DNA of 29,933 bases. Source: Propionibacteriaceae bacterium UBA7704 (lineage in GTDB: Bacteria > Actinomycetota > Actinomycetes > Propionibacteriales > Propionibacteriaceae). The stretch covers positions 31,633-61,565 of the forward strand of contig DLGC01000008.1 of assembly GCA_002482525.1 (NCBI GenBank), in the 5' to 3' direction. The notes under the pieces are model-generated. The model worked only from the letters and a program-made list of their open reading frames with translations. It was not told the origin of the DNA and searched no databases. Both the position numbers and the translations under genes were made by a program. Positions 21,610 through 29,933 of this stretch are shown here, piece by piece (within the stretch, counting starts at the first letter, position 1; each line of letters opens with the position of its first letter).

Positions 21610-24600
21610 ATGCTTGGTGTGTACTCGAGCGCGTCGAAACGCGGTGGCCGGTCCCTGGTTTCGCTACTGACCAGCTTCGTCCTGGCGCTGGGATTCCTGT
21701 TCTTCGGCGGCGTTCCGACGCTCACCGCGGCCTACGAGGTCCCGACCGGCACCTGGTCCAACCCGCTGAACGACACCAGCACCATCTCGTTCCCCTCCGG
21801 CCTCACCGCCACAGTGACCTCCAGCGGCCGCACCGACGTGACCGGAGTGAGCACGCTCGGCGCCAAGGAGTGGGCCGACGGCATGTACTCCCCGTCCAGC
21901 ATGGTGACCAGCGACTCTGGCGTCACCTTTCTGGTGAACACCGGCACCTGTGCGGCGAGCGGAACCTGCACCGGCCTCGGCACTCTCACCGTCACGTTCA
22001 ACCACCCCGTTCGGAACCCCACCTTCAACTTCGCCGGCCTCGGCGGCACCACCGGCGGGTACCACTGGTCGGCCCTCCACGCGGTTCTCACTTCCACGAC
22101 CCCCGGCGTCACCCTGAATCGCGCATCGGGCAACTCCCAGTTCGCCGTCAGCGCCAACAAAGTCACTGCAGTCGATGATCGCACTGGCTCGGCATGCGTC
22201 ACCGTTGGCAATACCGGCTATACGGCTTCCTGTGGCGGTGTCCAAGCCACCGGAACCAGTTCCACCTTCAGCTTCGACGTTTCGGCAGTCTTCACCCCGA
22301 TCGGCGGCATCGGAAGTAACTCCTACGACAGCGGCGACGAGGTCATTATGACCGTCACCGTGCCCCAGGATTTTGGGGACGCACCGTCCAGCTTCGACCA
22401 GACCCAGGCCGCCGCCCACGTCATCAGCGGTCTCTACCTCGGCACAGGCGCAACCGAGGACAACGCCAATGTGCGCAATGCCACCACCAGCCCCAATGCA
22501 GGAGCCAGCGCCACCGGTGACAGCGATGATGCCTTCGCCAGCCTGCCCGCCGTCGTCGCCCAGCCTGGTGCGACCTATTCCCGCACCGTCCCGATCTCGG
22601 GGGTAACGGCGACTTCCACCGTGTGCGGCTGGCTGGACTTTGATCGCAGCGGTGTTTTCAATACCACCGCGCTCAGCGGCGAGCAGGCCTGTGCCACGGT
22701 CGCGGCTGGTGCCACGAGTGCCACCCTCACCTGGACGGTGCCCGCCGGGGTCTCCGCCGGAGATAGCTATGCCCGGTTCCGGATCAGCAACACCGCCGCC
22801 GAAGTCACCGGGAAGCCCACCGGACGGGCCACCACCGGCGAGGTCGAGGATTACCCGGTCACCATCGCCGCAATGCCCACCATCACGCTGCGCAAGGCGA
22901 CTGCGGCGGGAACCGGCGGACCCTTCGGCTTCACGCTGACCAACACCACCCAGACCACTGGCAGCGTCACCACGACCCAAGCCGACACACCAACGCAGGT
23001 CGATGGCAATACCACCGTCGCGGGTACGCAGGTGTTCACGGCTGCCGCGATCAATACTGCGGTGACCATCAAGGAGTCCCAACTGCCAGCCGGCTGGTCG
23101 TTCTCCACCGCCTCCTGCACCAGTGGTGGCAGCCCTGTGGGCACGCTGAGCGGCACCACCATAACTGTGCCGGCCTCGGCCATCGCGCCGGGTGCGAGCA
23201 TCGTGTGCGACTACACCAACGGTCAGCCCAGCATCGCTTTGACCAAGACGGCCGGCGCATTGTCCGGAATCACTGCGGGATCGACGCTGCCGTACACCTT
23301 CACGGTGACCAACTCCGGCCAGACCCCGCTGAGTTCGATCGCGATCACCGACTCCAAGATCGCCTCGGTGACGTGCGGTGCGACCGCCCTGGCCATCGGC
23401 GATTCCACCAGCTGCACCGGCACTTACACCCTGACCCAGACTGATGTGGACGCCGGACAGGTCGTCAACAACGCATCTGTCTCCGGCACTCCCCCGACAG
23501 GCGCCGCAGTGGTGGCGAATGCCACCAGCACCAAGACCATTACCTCGGCGGCGGCCATCAGCCTGACCAAGACTGCCGGCACCTTGTCGGGCAACTCAGC
23601 GGGCAGCACATTGCCCTACACCTTTACCGTGACCAACACCGGCAACGTCACCCTCACCGGAATCGCCATCACCGACCCTCAGGTCACCGGGCTGAGCTGC
23701 GCTGAGACCACCGTGGCACCCAATGCCTCGACCACCTGCAGCGCCACCCACAGCCTGACCCAGGCAGAGGTCGACGCTGGCACCGTGGTCAACAACGCAA
23801 CCGTGAGCGGTACGCCGCCGTCGGGGCCGGCTGTCACTGATACCGCAACCTCAACCACTGCAGTCACCCGCAACACCTCGATCACGCTGTCGAAGAATGC
23901 GGGAACCCCCACCGACATGGCAGCCGGGGCGACGATTCCCTACAGCTTCACCGTCACCAACACCGGCAATGTCACCCTCACCGCGGTGAGCATCACCGAT
24001 GCCCAAACCGCCGGGGTCACCTGCACCGCCACCGCGTTGGCACCCAACGCCAGCACCGATTGCACCGGCACCCACACCATCACTCAGGCGGAGCTGGATG
24101 CCGGCTCGGTGACCAATAACGCCTCAGTCACCGCCACCCCGCCGTCGGGAATGAGCGCGCCAACCGATACCGCCTCGGCTACCAGCGACCTCACCCGCAC
24201 GGCGGACGCCACTCTGGACAAGCAGTTCTCCGGCACCACCGGCTGGTCCGTCGGCGACGTTGCGTCCTACACCTTCGTGGTGACCAACACCGGCAACGTG
24301 ACCCTCACCGACATCGGCATCACCGATCCGCTCACGACCGGAATGAACTGCCCGGCCACCACTTTGGCCCCCGGGATTTCGACCACCTGCACCGCTGAAC
24401 ACACTCTCACTCAAGCCGAAGTGGATGCCGGCCACCTGTACAACTCGGCCACGCTGAGCGCGACCCCACCCACCGGCGTCAGCGCGGTCAGCGTCACCGA
24501 TGATCTGGACACCCCCATCACCGCCGGTCCGACGCTCACCCTGGAGAAGACCGCCTCGGCACCCAGCGTGGCGGCCAAAGATGGGGTGATCGACTACTCC

Positions 24601-27600
24601 TTCCTCGTCACCAACACCGGCAACGTCACCCTCACCGACGTGAACATCACCGATGCGCGCGCCATCAACCTGACCTGCCCGCAGACAACGCTGGCACCTC
24701 AAGCGAGCACCACCTGCACCGGTGAGCACACTCTCACGCAGGCCGAGGTCGACGCCGGTTCGGTGACCAACACCGCCACCGTCGACGCGCTCTCCCCCAC
24801 CGGGACTCACACCACCGCCACCGATTCAGTGACCAGCACCATCACCCGAACCAGTTCGTTGTTGTTGGACAAGCAGGCCGGTACTCCCACGGACTCGGTG
24901 CCAGGTGCCACGATCCCCTACACCTTCGCCGTGAAGAACACGGGCAATGTCACCGTGACCGGAGTCACCGTCGACGACTCTCAACTCACCTCGGTTACCT
25001 GCCCGACGACGCCCCTGGCACCAGGTGCCACCATGAACTGCACCGGCACCTACACCCTCACCCAGTCCGATGTGAATGCCGGTGGTGTGCCTAACAGCGC
25101 TACCGCAACGGCGACCCCGCCGTCGGGGGTGACTCCGCCGACCTCGAACACCGACGACACGGTCACCAGCATTGACCGCGACGCCGCGCTGACCTTCACC
25201 AAGACCGCCGGAGCACCGACCGGGAACACCGAAGGCGACACGATCACCTACACCTTCGCGGTGGCCAATGCCGGCAACGTGACCCTCACCGAGGTCGGTA
25301 TCGACGATCCGCAGCTCGGTCCGGTGGCCTGCCCGTCGACCAGCCTGGCACCTGGGGCCTCGATGACCTGCACTGCGGTGTACCCGATCACGCAGGCCGA
25401 TGTGGACGCCGGCGGCGTGCACAACGTCGCAACCGCAGCGGGCACCGCACCCAGTGGGGTGACCTCCCCCAGCGTTGATGCGAGTGCTGACACCACGCTG
25501 ACTCGCGCCCCGTCGCTGACCTTGGTCAAACAGACCAGCGGCACGGTGCCCACCGTCGCGGATGCCGACATCTCCTACGAGTTCTTGGTGACCAACACCG
25601 GAAACGTGACCCTGACCGACGTGAGCGTCACCGACGCCAAGGTGGGCGCGGTGACCTGCCCGGCAGGTGACCTGGCCCCCGGTGCCACCACCACATGCAC
25701 GGCGAGCTACACCCTGCTGCAAAGCGACATCGACACCGGCAGTGTGGAGAACTCTGCGACTGCATCGGCCACTCCGCCGTCCGGAGTCACGACCACGCCC
25801 ACTGCTGGCGACACCGTAACCACAGCGATTCCGGCCATTCCGAGCATCGAGGTGGTCAAGAGCGCCAGCGCAGTGGTGGATGCCAACTCCAGTTCCCGCG
25901 ACGATGCCGGTGACACCATCACCTACACCTTCACGGTGACCAACACCGGCAACGTCACCCTGACCGGTGTGGACATCAACGACCCCAAGGTCGGTACCGT
26001 CACCTGCCCGGAAACCACGCTGGCGCCCGGGGCCCAGACGACCTGCACCCAGGGGTACACACTGCTGCAATCCGATATCGACGCCGGCACTGTGGTCAAC
26101 AACGCCACCGCTTCGGGCACACCGCCGACCGGCGCGGCCGTGACCGACGCGGCCACGGCTACCAGCCCGCTGACCCGGTCGGCAAGCCTGGCTTTCGACA
26201 AGCAGGCCGGTACTCCATCGGGTAGCCAGGCCGGCTCGACCATCGCCTACACCTTCGTGCTGACCAACACCGGAAACGTCACCCTCACCGGTGTCGGCGT
26301 GACCGACGCCAAGGTCGGCACGGTCACCTGCCCGGTGACCACTCTGGCACCTGGGGCGAGCACCACCTGCACCACGCTGTACACCATCACTCAGGCCGAT
26401 GTGGATACCGGTGCTGTGTCCAACACCGCCACCGGCCACGGCACCGCCCCCAGCGGTGTGACCTCACCCGACGTCGATGACGCCACCACCACACCCCTGA
26501 CGCAGAACCCTCGGCTCTCGATGGACAAGCAGTCCGCCGGGGTTGCCGATGCCAACGCCAGTGGCACCGTCGATGCCGGTGACACCATCACCTACACCTT
26601 CGTTGCCACCAACACCGGCAATGTCACTCTCGACCCGGTCACCATTCACGATCCGCTGCTGTTCAGCACCGATCTGGACTGCGGTCTGATCGCCGTCGGC
26701 GCGTCCAAGACCTGCGGCACTGCGGTCTACACCCTGACTCAGGCCGACGTCGACGCCGGCCATGTGGTCAACAACGCCAGCGCTAGCGGCCTGGCTCCGG
26801 ACGGCAGCACCAGTTCGCCGACTGCGACCGACACCACCGACACCCCCGTCACCGCAACCTCGGCGATCGCCGTGAGCAAGAGTGCCAGCGCACCTGCCGA
26901 CACCAACGCCAGTGGACGAACCGACGTCGGCGACACGATCACCTACACCTTCGACGTGACCAATACCGGTAGCGCGACCCTCAACTCGGTCACCGTTACC
27001 GACCCGAAGGCCACCCTGAGCGGCTGTTCCCTGGGTTCGTTGGCACCCGGAGCTACCGCGAGTTGCACCGGCACCCATGTGTTGACCCTGGCCGACCTGA
27101 ATGCCGGAACCCTGAGCAATACCGCGACCGCTACCGGCACCCCCAGCAACGGAGAAGCCGTCAGCAACACCGCCACCGTCGACAGCACCATCACCCAGGC
27201 TCCGTCGCTGAGCATCGTGAAGAAGGCCACCACTGCGGAAAGCGAGCTGGGCCAGGTCGGCGATGTCATCGACTACACCTTCACCGTCACCAACACGGGC
27301 ACGGTCACCCTGACCGCTGTTGGTGTCAACGACGCCATCATCGATCCGGTGACCTGCCCGGTGACGACCCTGAACCCCGGTGTCACGACGACCTGCACGG
27401 GCAGCTACTCGCTGACCCAGGCCGACGTGGATGCCGGCTCGGTGGTCAACTCGGCCACGGCATCGGGAACCGAACCTGGCGGCTCGCCGATCACGGCCGA
27501 CTCCAACGAGGTGACCAGTTCCATCGCTTCTGATCCGCAGATCCATCTGGTCAAGAGCGCCGGTGCGATTGTGGATGCCAACGGCAGCGGCAGCGTTGAT

Positions 27601-29933
27601 GCCGGTGATTCGATCGACTACACCTTCACCGTCACCAACCCGGGCAATGTCACCCTGGACTCGGTTGCCGTGACCGACACCCTCATTCCGGCGCTGAGTT
27701 GTTCGACGTCGAGCCTGAACACCCTGGCCGATGACGCCACGGCGGCTTTGACCTGCACCGCGACCTACATTCTCACCCAGGACGATGTGAACGCTGGCAC
27801 CGTGGCCAATACCGCCACGGCAGCTGGAAACCCGCCGGTCGGTGACCCGGTGGACTCCACCTCCTCAACCACGACACCGATCACTCGCACCGCGAGCCTG
27901 GCTTTCGACAAGCAGGCACCGACGTCTGTCGGCAGCACCCCCGCAAGCACCGCGAGTTACGACTTCGTGGTGACCAACACCGGCACTGTGACGATCACGT
28001 CGATCGCCATCTCCGATGACCTCACCGGGACGCCGAGTTGCCCCTCGGAGGTGCTGCAACCTGGTGAAACCATGACCTGCACCGCGACTCACAGCGTCAC
28101 CCAGGCCGAGATCGACTCCGGTTCGGTGACCAACCATGCCTCGGTCACCGGTACGGCTCCGGTCGGCGTCACTGCACCGACCGCCTCCGACGACACCGCG
28201 ACCAGCATCACCCGCAACCCGGGGATCACCGTGGCGAAGTCCGCCAGTGTTCCCACGGGCAATGACGCCGACAGCTCCACCATTGATTACACCTTCACGG
28301 TGACCAACACCGGCAATGTCACGGTGACAGATGTTTCGGTGACCGACCCGCTGATCCCGACGCTGGCCTGCACGGTGGCCAGCCTGGCTCCCGGCGCCAC
28401 CAAGACCTGCACCGCGACCTACATCATCACCCAGGCCGATGCGGATGCCCGCCAGGTGACCAACACCGCCACGGTCGAAGCCACCGACTCTGCCGGCGAC
28501 CCGATCAGCAACACCAGCACTGCGGTGACCACTGACCTTCCCGAAACCCCGGCAGTCGACCTGTCGAAGAGCTACGACTCGGTCACCGACACCAATGGCA
28601 ACGGCGTCACCGATGCCGGCGACGTGTTCCACTACACCCTGACGGCCACCAACACCGGCAATGTCACGCTGGCTGCCGTCACCATCACTGACTCCGCAGC
28701 CACCTTGTCCGGTTGCGCTGCGGTCGATGGGCTGGCCCCGCAGGCGACCACCAGTTGCACCGGCACCCACGTCCTCACCCAGGCCGAGGTGGATTCGGGC
28801 AGTCTGACCAATACCGGTGATGTCAGTGCCAGCTCGCCGGGCGGCGCGACGGTGCAGGGCTCCGACGCGGTGAACACCCCCATTGCCGAGGCACCGGGGC
28901 TCACCATCGTCAAGACCGCCGGTACCGCGAGCGGCGCCAAGGCCGGATCGACGATCCCGTACACCTTCACGGTCACCAACACCGGCAACGTCACGATGAC
29001 CGGCATCGTGGTTTCCGACGCCAAGATCACCTCCGGAATCACCTGCCCGAGCGAGACTCTGGCACCGGCCGCCCAGATGGATTGCACGGCCACCTACAGC
29101 CTGACTCAAGCCGATGTGGACTCCGGCAGCGTCGTCAACACCGCTTCGGTCACTGGTGATTCGCCGCAGGGTACCCCGACCGGCGGCAGCTCTGAGGAGA
29201 TCACCTCGACCATTGCTGCGGACCCGGCAATGACCGTCGTGAAGAAAGCTGCTGCGCCCTCGGGCACCACGGCGGGGTCGACGATCACCTACACCTTCAC
29301 GGTCACCAACACCGGCAATGTCACGCTCGACCCGGTGACGATCACCGATGACCAGGCCGTCCTGGCCAGTACCTGCGACGCTCTGGCGCCGCTGGCCCCA
29401 GGGGCTTCGAGCACCTGCACCGGCGTTCACACGCTGACTCAGGCTGAGATTGATGCCGGAACGGTGTCCAACAGCGCCCAGGCCACTGCCACGCCACCGA
29501 TCGGCGAGCCCATCACGGAGCCGTCGAACACGGTGACCTCGACGCTGCCCAGCCAGCCATCGGTCAGCCTCGACAAGCAAGCCGGCAGCATCGTCGACGC
29601 CAACGCCAACGGCCTCACCGATGCCGGTGACACCATCAGCTACACCTTCGCAGTCACCAACACCGGCAACGTCACCCTGAACCCGATTCAGATCAGCGAC
29701 GCCAAAGCCGTCCTCGACAGCACCTGCGACACCCTGGCACCCCTGGCTCCCGGAGCCAGCGCCACCTGCACCGGCATCCACACCCTCACCCAAGCCGAAG
29801 CCGACTCCGGCGCCTCCAACAACACCGCCACCCTCACCGCAACCCCACCGGTGGGCCCAGCGATCACCGCCACCGACTCCACCGCCACCAGCATCACCAG
29901 CACCCCGGGCCTCACCCTGGACAAGACGGTAGG
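21610..29933 (+). CDS. Giant secreted repeat protein (GEVED, SpaA-like and DUF11/DUF7507-type repeats), 3' truncated by window
   Basis: The frame is open from the ATG at 21610 to the window edge (2774 codons seen, no stop). The N-terminus has a basic K-R-G-G-R stretch, a long hydrophobic run and a likely cleavage after L-T-A near residue 40, so it is Sec-exported. Residues 41-250 form an adhesin-like beta domain, perhaps CshA-type, with N-P-T-F-N-F-A-G-L-G-G. Residues 254-420 are a GEVED domain, starting D-F-G-D-A-P and ending G-E-V-E-D-Y-P-V. Residues 421-538 resemble a SpaA/prealbumin fold with I-K-E-S-Q-L-P-A-G-W. From residue 540 run 20 complete repeats of 108-119 residues. The anchor, if any, lies beyond the window. 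A role as a cell-surface fibre or adhesin is inferred. GGGGGG and GAAG lie just upstream of the start. Confidence 0.93.
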   Translation, partial: MLGVYSSASKRGGRSLVSLLTSFVLALGFLFFGGVPTLTAAYEVPTGTWSNPLNDTSTISFPSGLTATVTSSGRTDVTGVSTLGAKEWADGMYSPSSMVTSDSGVTFLVNTGTCAASGTCTGLGTLTVTFNHPVRNPTFNFAGLGGTTGGYHWSALHAVLTSTTPGVTLNRASGNSQFAVSANKVTAVDDRTGSACVTVGNTGYTASCGGVQATGTSSTFSFDVSAVFTPIGGIGSNSYDSGDEVIMTVTVPQDFGDAPSSFDQTQAAAHVISGLYLGTGATEDNANVRNATTSPNAGASATGDSDDAFASLPAVVAQPGATYSRTVPISGVTATSTVCGWLDFDRSGVFNTTALSGEQACATVAAGATSATLTWTVPAGVSAGDSYARFRISNTAAEVTGKPTGRATTGEVEDYPVTIAAMPTITLRKATAAGTGGPFGFTLTNTTQTTGSVTTTQADTPTQVDGNTTVAGTQVFTAAAINTAVTIKESQLPAGWSFSTASCTSGGSPVGTLSGTTITVPASAIAPGASIVCDYTNGQPSIALTKTAGALSGITAGSTLPYTFTVTNSGQTPLSSIAITDSKIASVTCGATALAIGDSTSCTGTYTLTQTDVDAGQVVNNASVSGTPPTGAAVVANATSTKTITSAAAISLTKTAGTLSGNSAGSTLPYTFTVTNTGNVTLTGIAITDPQVTGLSCAETTVAPNASTTCSATHSLTQAEVDAGTVVNNATVSGTPPSGPAVTDTATSTTAVTRNTSITLSKNAGTPTDMAAGATIPYSFTVTNTGNVTLTAVSITDAQTAGVTCTATALAPNASTDCTGTHTITQAELDAGSVTNNASVTATPPSGMSAPTDTASATSDLTRTADATLDKQFSGTTGWSVGDVASYTFVVTNTGNVTLTDIGITDPLTTGMNCPATTLAPGISTTCTAEHTLTQAEVDAGHLYNSATLSATPPTGVSAVSVTDDLDTPITAGPTLTLEKTASAPSVAAKDGVIDYSFLVTNTGNVTLTDVNITDARAINLTCPQTTLAPQASTTCTGEHTLTQAEVDAGSVTNTATVDALSPTGTHTTATDSVTSTITRTSSLLLDKQAGTPTDSVPGATIPYTFAVKNTGNVTVTGVTVDDSQLTSVTCPTTPLAPGATMNCTGTYTLTQSDVNAGGVPNSATATATPPSGVTPPTSNTDDTVTSIDRDAALTFTKTAGAPTGNTEGDTITYTFAVANAGNVTLTEVGIDDPQLGPVACPSTSLAPGASMTCTAVYPITQADVDAGGVHNVATAAGTAPSGVTSPSVDASADTTLTRAPSLTLVKQTSGTVPTVADADISYEFLVTNTGNVTLTDVSVTDAKVGAVTCPAGDLAPGATTTCTASYTLLQSDIDTGSVENSATASATPPSGVTTTPTAGDTVTTAIPAIPSIEVVKSASAVVDANSSSRDDAGDTITYTFTVTNTGNVTLTGVDINDPKVGTVTCPETTLAPGAQTTCTQGYTLLQSDIDAGTVVNNATASGTPPTGAAVTDAATATSPLTRSASLAFDKQAGTPSGSQAGSTIAYTFVLTNTGNVTLTGVGVTDAKVGTVTCPVTTLAPGASTTCTTLYTITQADVDTGAVSNTATGHGTAPSGVTSPDVDDATTTPLTQNPRLSMDKQSAGVADANASGTVDAGDTITYTFVATNTGNVTLDPVTIHDPLLFSTDLDCGLIAVGASKTCGTAVYTLTQADVDAGHVVNNASASGLAPDGSTSSPTATDTTDTPVTATSAIAVSKSASAPADTNASGRTDVGDTITYTFDVTNTGSATLNSVTVTDPKATLSGCSLGSLAPGATASCTGTHVLTLADLNAGTLSNTATATGTPSNGEAVSNTATVDSTITQAPSLSIVKKATTAESELGQVGDVIDYTFTVTNTGTVTLTAVGVNDAIIDPVTCPVTTLNPGVTTTCTGSYSLTQADVDAGSVVNSATASGTEPGGSPITADSNEVTSSIASDPQIHLVKSAGAIVDANGSGSVDAGDSIDYTFTVTNPGNVTLDSVAVTDTLIPALSCSTSSLNTLADDATAALTCTATYILTQDDVNAGTVANTATAAGNPPVGDPVDSTSSTTTPITRTASLAFDKQAPTSVGSTPASTASYDFVVTNTGTVTITSIAISDDLTGTPSCPSEVLQPGETMTCTATHSVTQAEIDSGSVTNHASVTGTAPVGVTAPTASDDTATSITRNPGITVAKSASVPTGNDADSSTIDYTFTVTNTGNVTVTDVSVTDPLIPTLACTVASLAPGATKTCTATYIITQADADARQVTNTATVEATDSAGDPISNTSTAVTTDLPETPAVDLSKSYDSVTDTNGNGVTDAGDVFHYTLTATNTGNVTLAAVTITDSAATLSGCAAVDGLAPQATTSCTGTHVLTQAEVDSGSLTNTGDVSASSPGGATVQGSDAVNTPIAEAPGLTIVKTAGTASGAKAGSTIPYTFTVTNTGNVTMTGIVVSDAKITSGITCPSETLAPAAQMDCTATYSLTQADVDSGSVVNTASVTGDSPQGTPTGGSSEEITSTIAADPAMTVVKKAAAPSGTTAGSTITYTFTVTNTGNVTLDPVTITDDQAVLASTCDALAPLAPGASSTCTGVHTLTQAEIDAGTVSNSAQATATPPIGEPITEPSNTVTSTLPSQPSVSLDKQAGSIVDANANGLTDAGDTISYTFAVTNTGNVTLNPIQISDAKAVLDSTCDTLAPLAPGASATCTGIHTLTQAEADSGASNNTATLTATPPVGPAITATDSTATSITSTPGLTLDKTV
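23227..29933 (+). repeat. Tandem DUF11/DUF7507-type domain repeats (20 complete plus start of a 21st)
   Basis: Units start at 23227, 23551, 23875, 24202, 24529, 24853, 25183, 25510, 25840, 26182, 26509, 26860, 27202, 27535, 27892, 28219, 28549, 28894, 29224, 29557 and 29905. Each unit opens with a form of P-S-L-x-L-x-K. It then has Y-T-F-x-V-T-N-T-G-N-V-T-L near residue 25-40, a T-C...L-A-P-G-A-x-T-T-C pair, L-T-Q-A-D-V-D-A-G, and a T-A-x-A-x-G-T-P-P-x-G tail. Fourteen units are 324-333 bases. Six (25840, 26509, 26860, 27535, 28549, 29557) are 342-357 bases because of an inserted D-x-N-x-x-G-x-x-D-x-G-D-like loop. Identity is high enough at DNA level to permit recombination and to trouble short-read assembly. 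Confidence 0.93.

Noticed and set aside
27865..29793. Long minus-strand open frame (642 codons) opposite the repeat region
   Set aside because: It mirrors the G/C-rich third positions of the plus-strand repeats, is rich in Gly/Arg/Val/Asp in a periodic way, and matches no domain. The same holds for the minus-strand frames at 24826-26439, 26464-27546 and 21664-23082.
23227..29933. Regular DNA repeats as a possible CRISPR array
   Set aside because: The repeat period is 324-357 bp, all in one reading frame, and encodes tandem protein domains.

Overview
The window comes from a high-GC Gram-positive (actinobacterial) chromosome. The evidence is the strong G/C third-position bias, a CIRCE-type heat-shock operator, Tat and lipoprotein signals, an actinobacterial-style long LeuA, and the order phoH-ybeY-corC/hlyC-era. 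A Propionibacteriales-like host is my best guess, but nothing here fixes the genus. No rRNA, tRNA, CRISPR array, transposase or integrase was seen.

Left part (1-3.75 kb): a small heat-shock protein gene (-) lies under a perfect CIRCE operator and a HAIR-like repeat. uppS and apbE (+) overlap by ATGA. Convergent to them, across a REP-like inverted repeat, are a Tat-exported DUF2271 lipoprotein and a PepSY-type membrane protein (-). ApbE, DUF2271 and PepSY_TM together suggest a flavin/heme redox module at the cell envelope.

Sugar island (3.75-13.2 kb): galK and araD (-), a multiple-monosaccharide ABC transporter (chvE-mmsA-mmsB, +), a LacI-family regulator (-) and araA (-). Four copies of one 16-bp operator, ATGT[GT][AT][AC]CGGT[AC]ACAT, sit before araD, before chvE (two copies) and before araA. 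They define a local L-arabinose (and probably galactose) regulon under the LacI-type regulator. L-ribulokinase (araB) is absent, and galK occupies a place next to araD.

Biosynthesis and housekeeping (13.2-21.4 kb, all -): argG; leuA with a leader peptide and attenuator-like hairpin; yggS; then the overlapping chain phoH-ybeY-corC-era (read right to left; ATGA overlaps at phoH/ybeY and corC/era). A perfect 29-bp inverted repeat separates leuA from argG. An 18-bp inverted repeat separates era from yggS.

Right end (21.6-29.9 kb, +): one enormous secreted surface protein, open at the window edge after 2774 codons. It has a signal peptide, an N-terminal adhesin-like domain, a GEVED domain, a SpaA/prealbumin-like domain, and 20 complete DUF11/DUF7507-type repeats plus the start of a 21st. 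Every complete repeat carries a cysteine pair. Six repeats carry an inserted Asp/Asn/Gly loop that looks calcium-binding.
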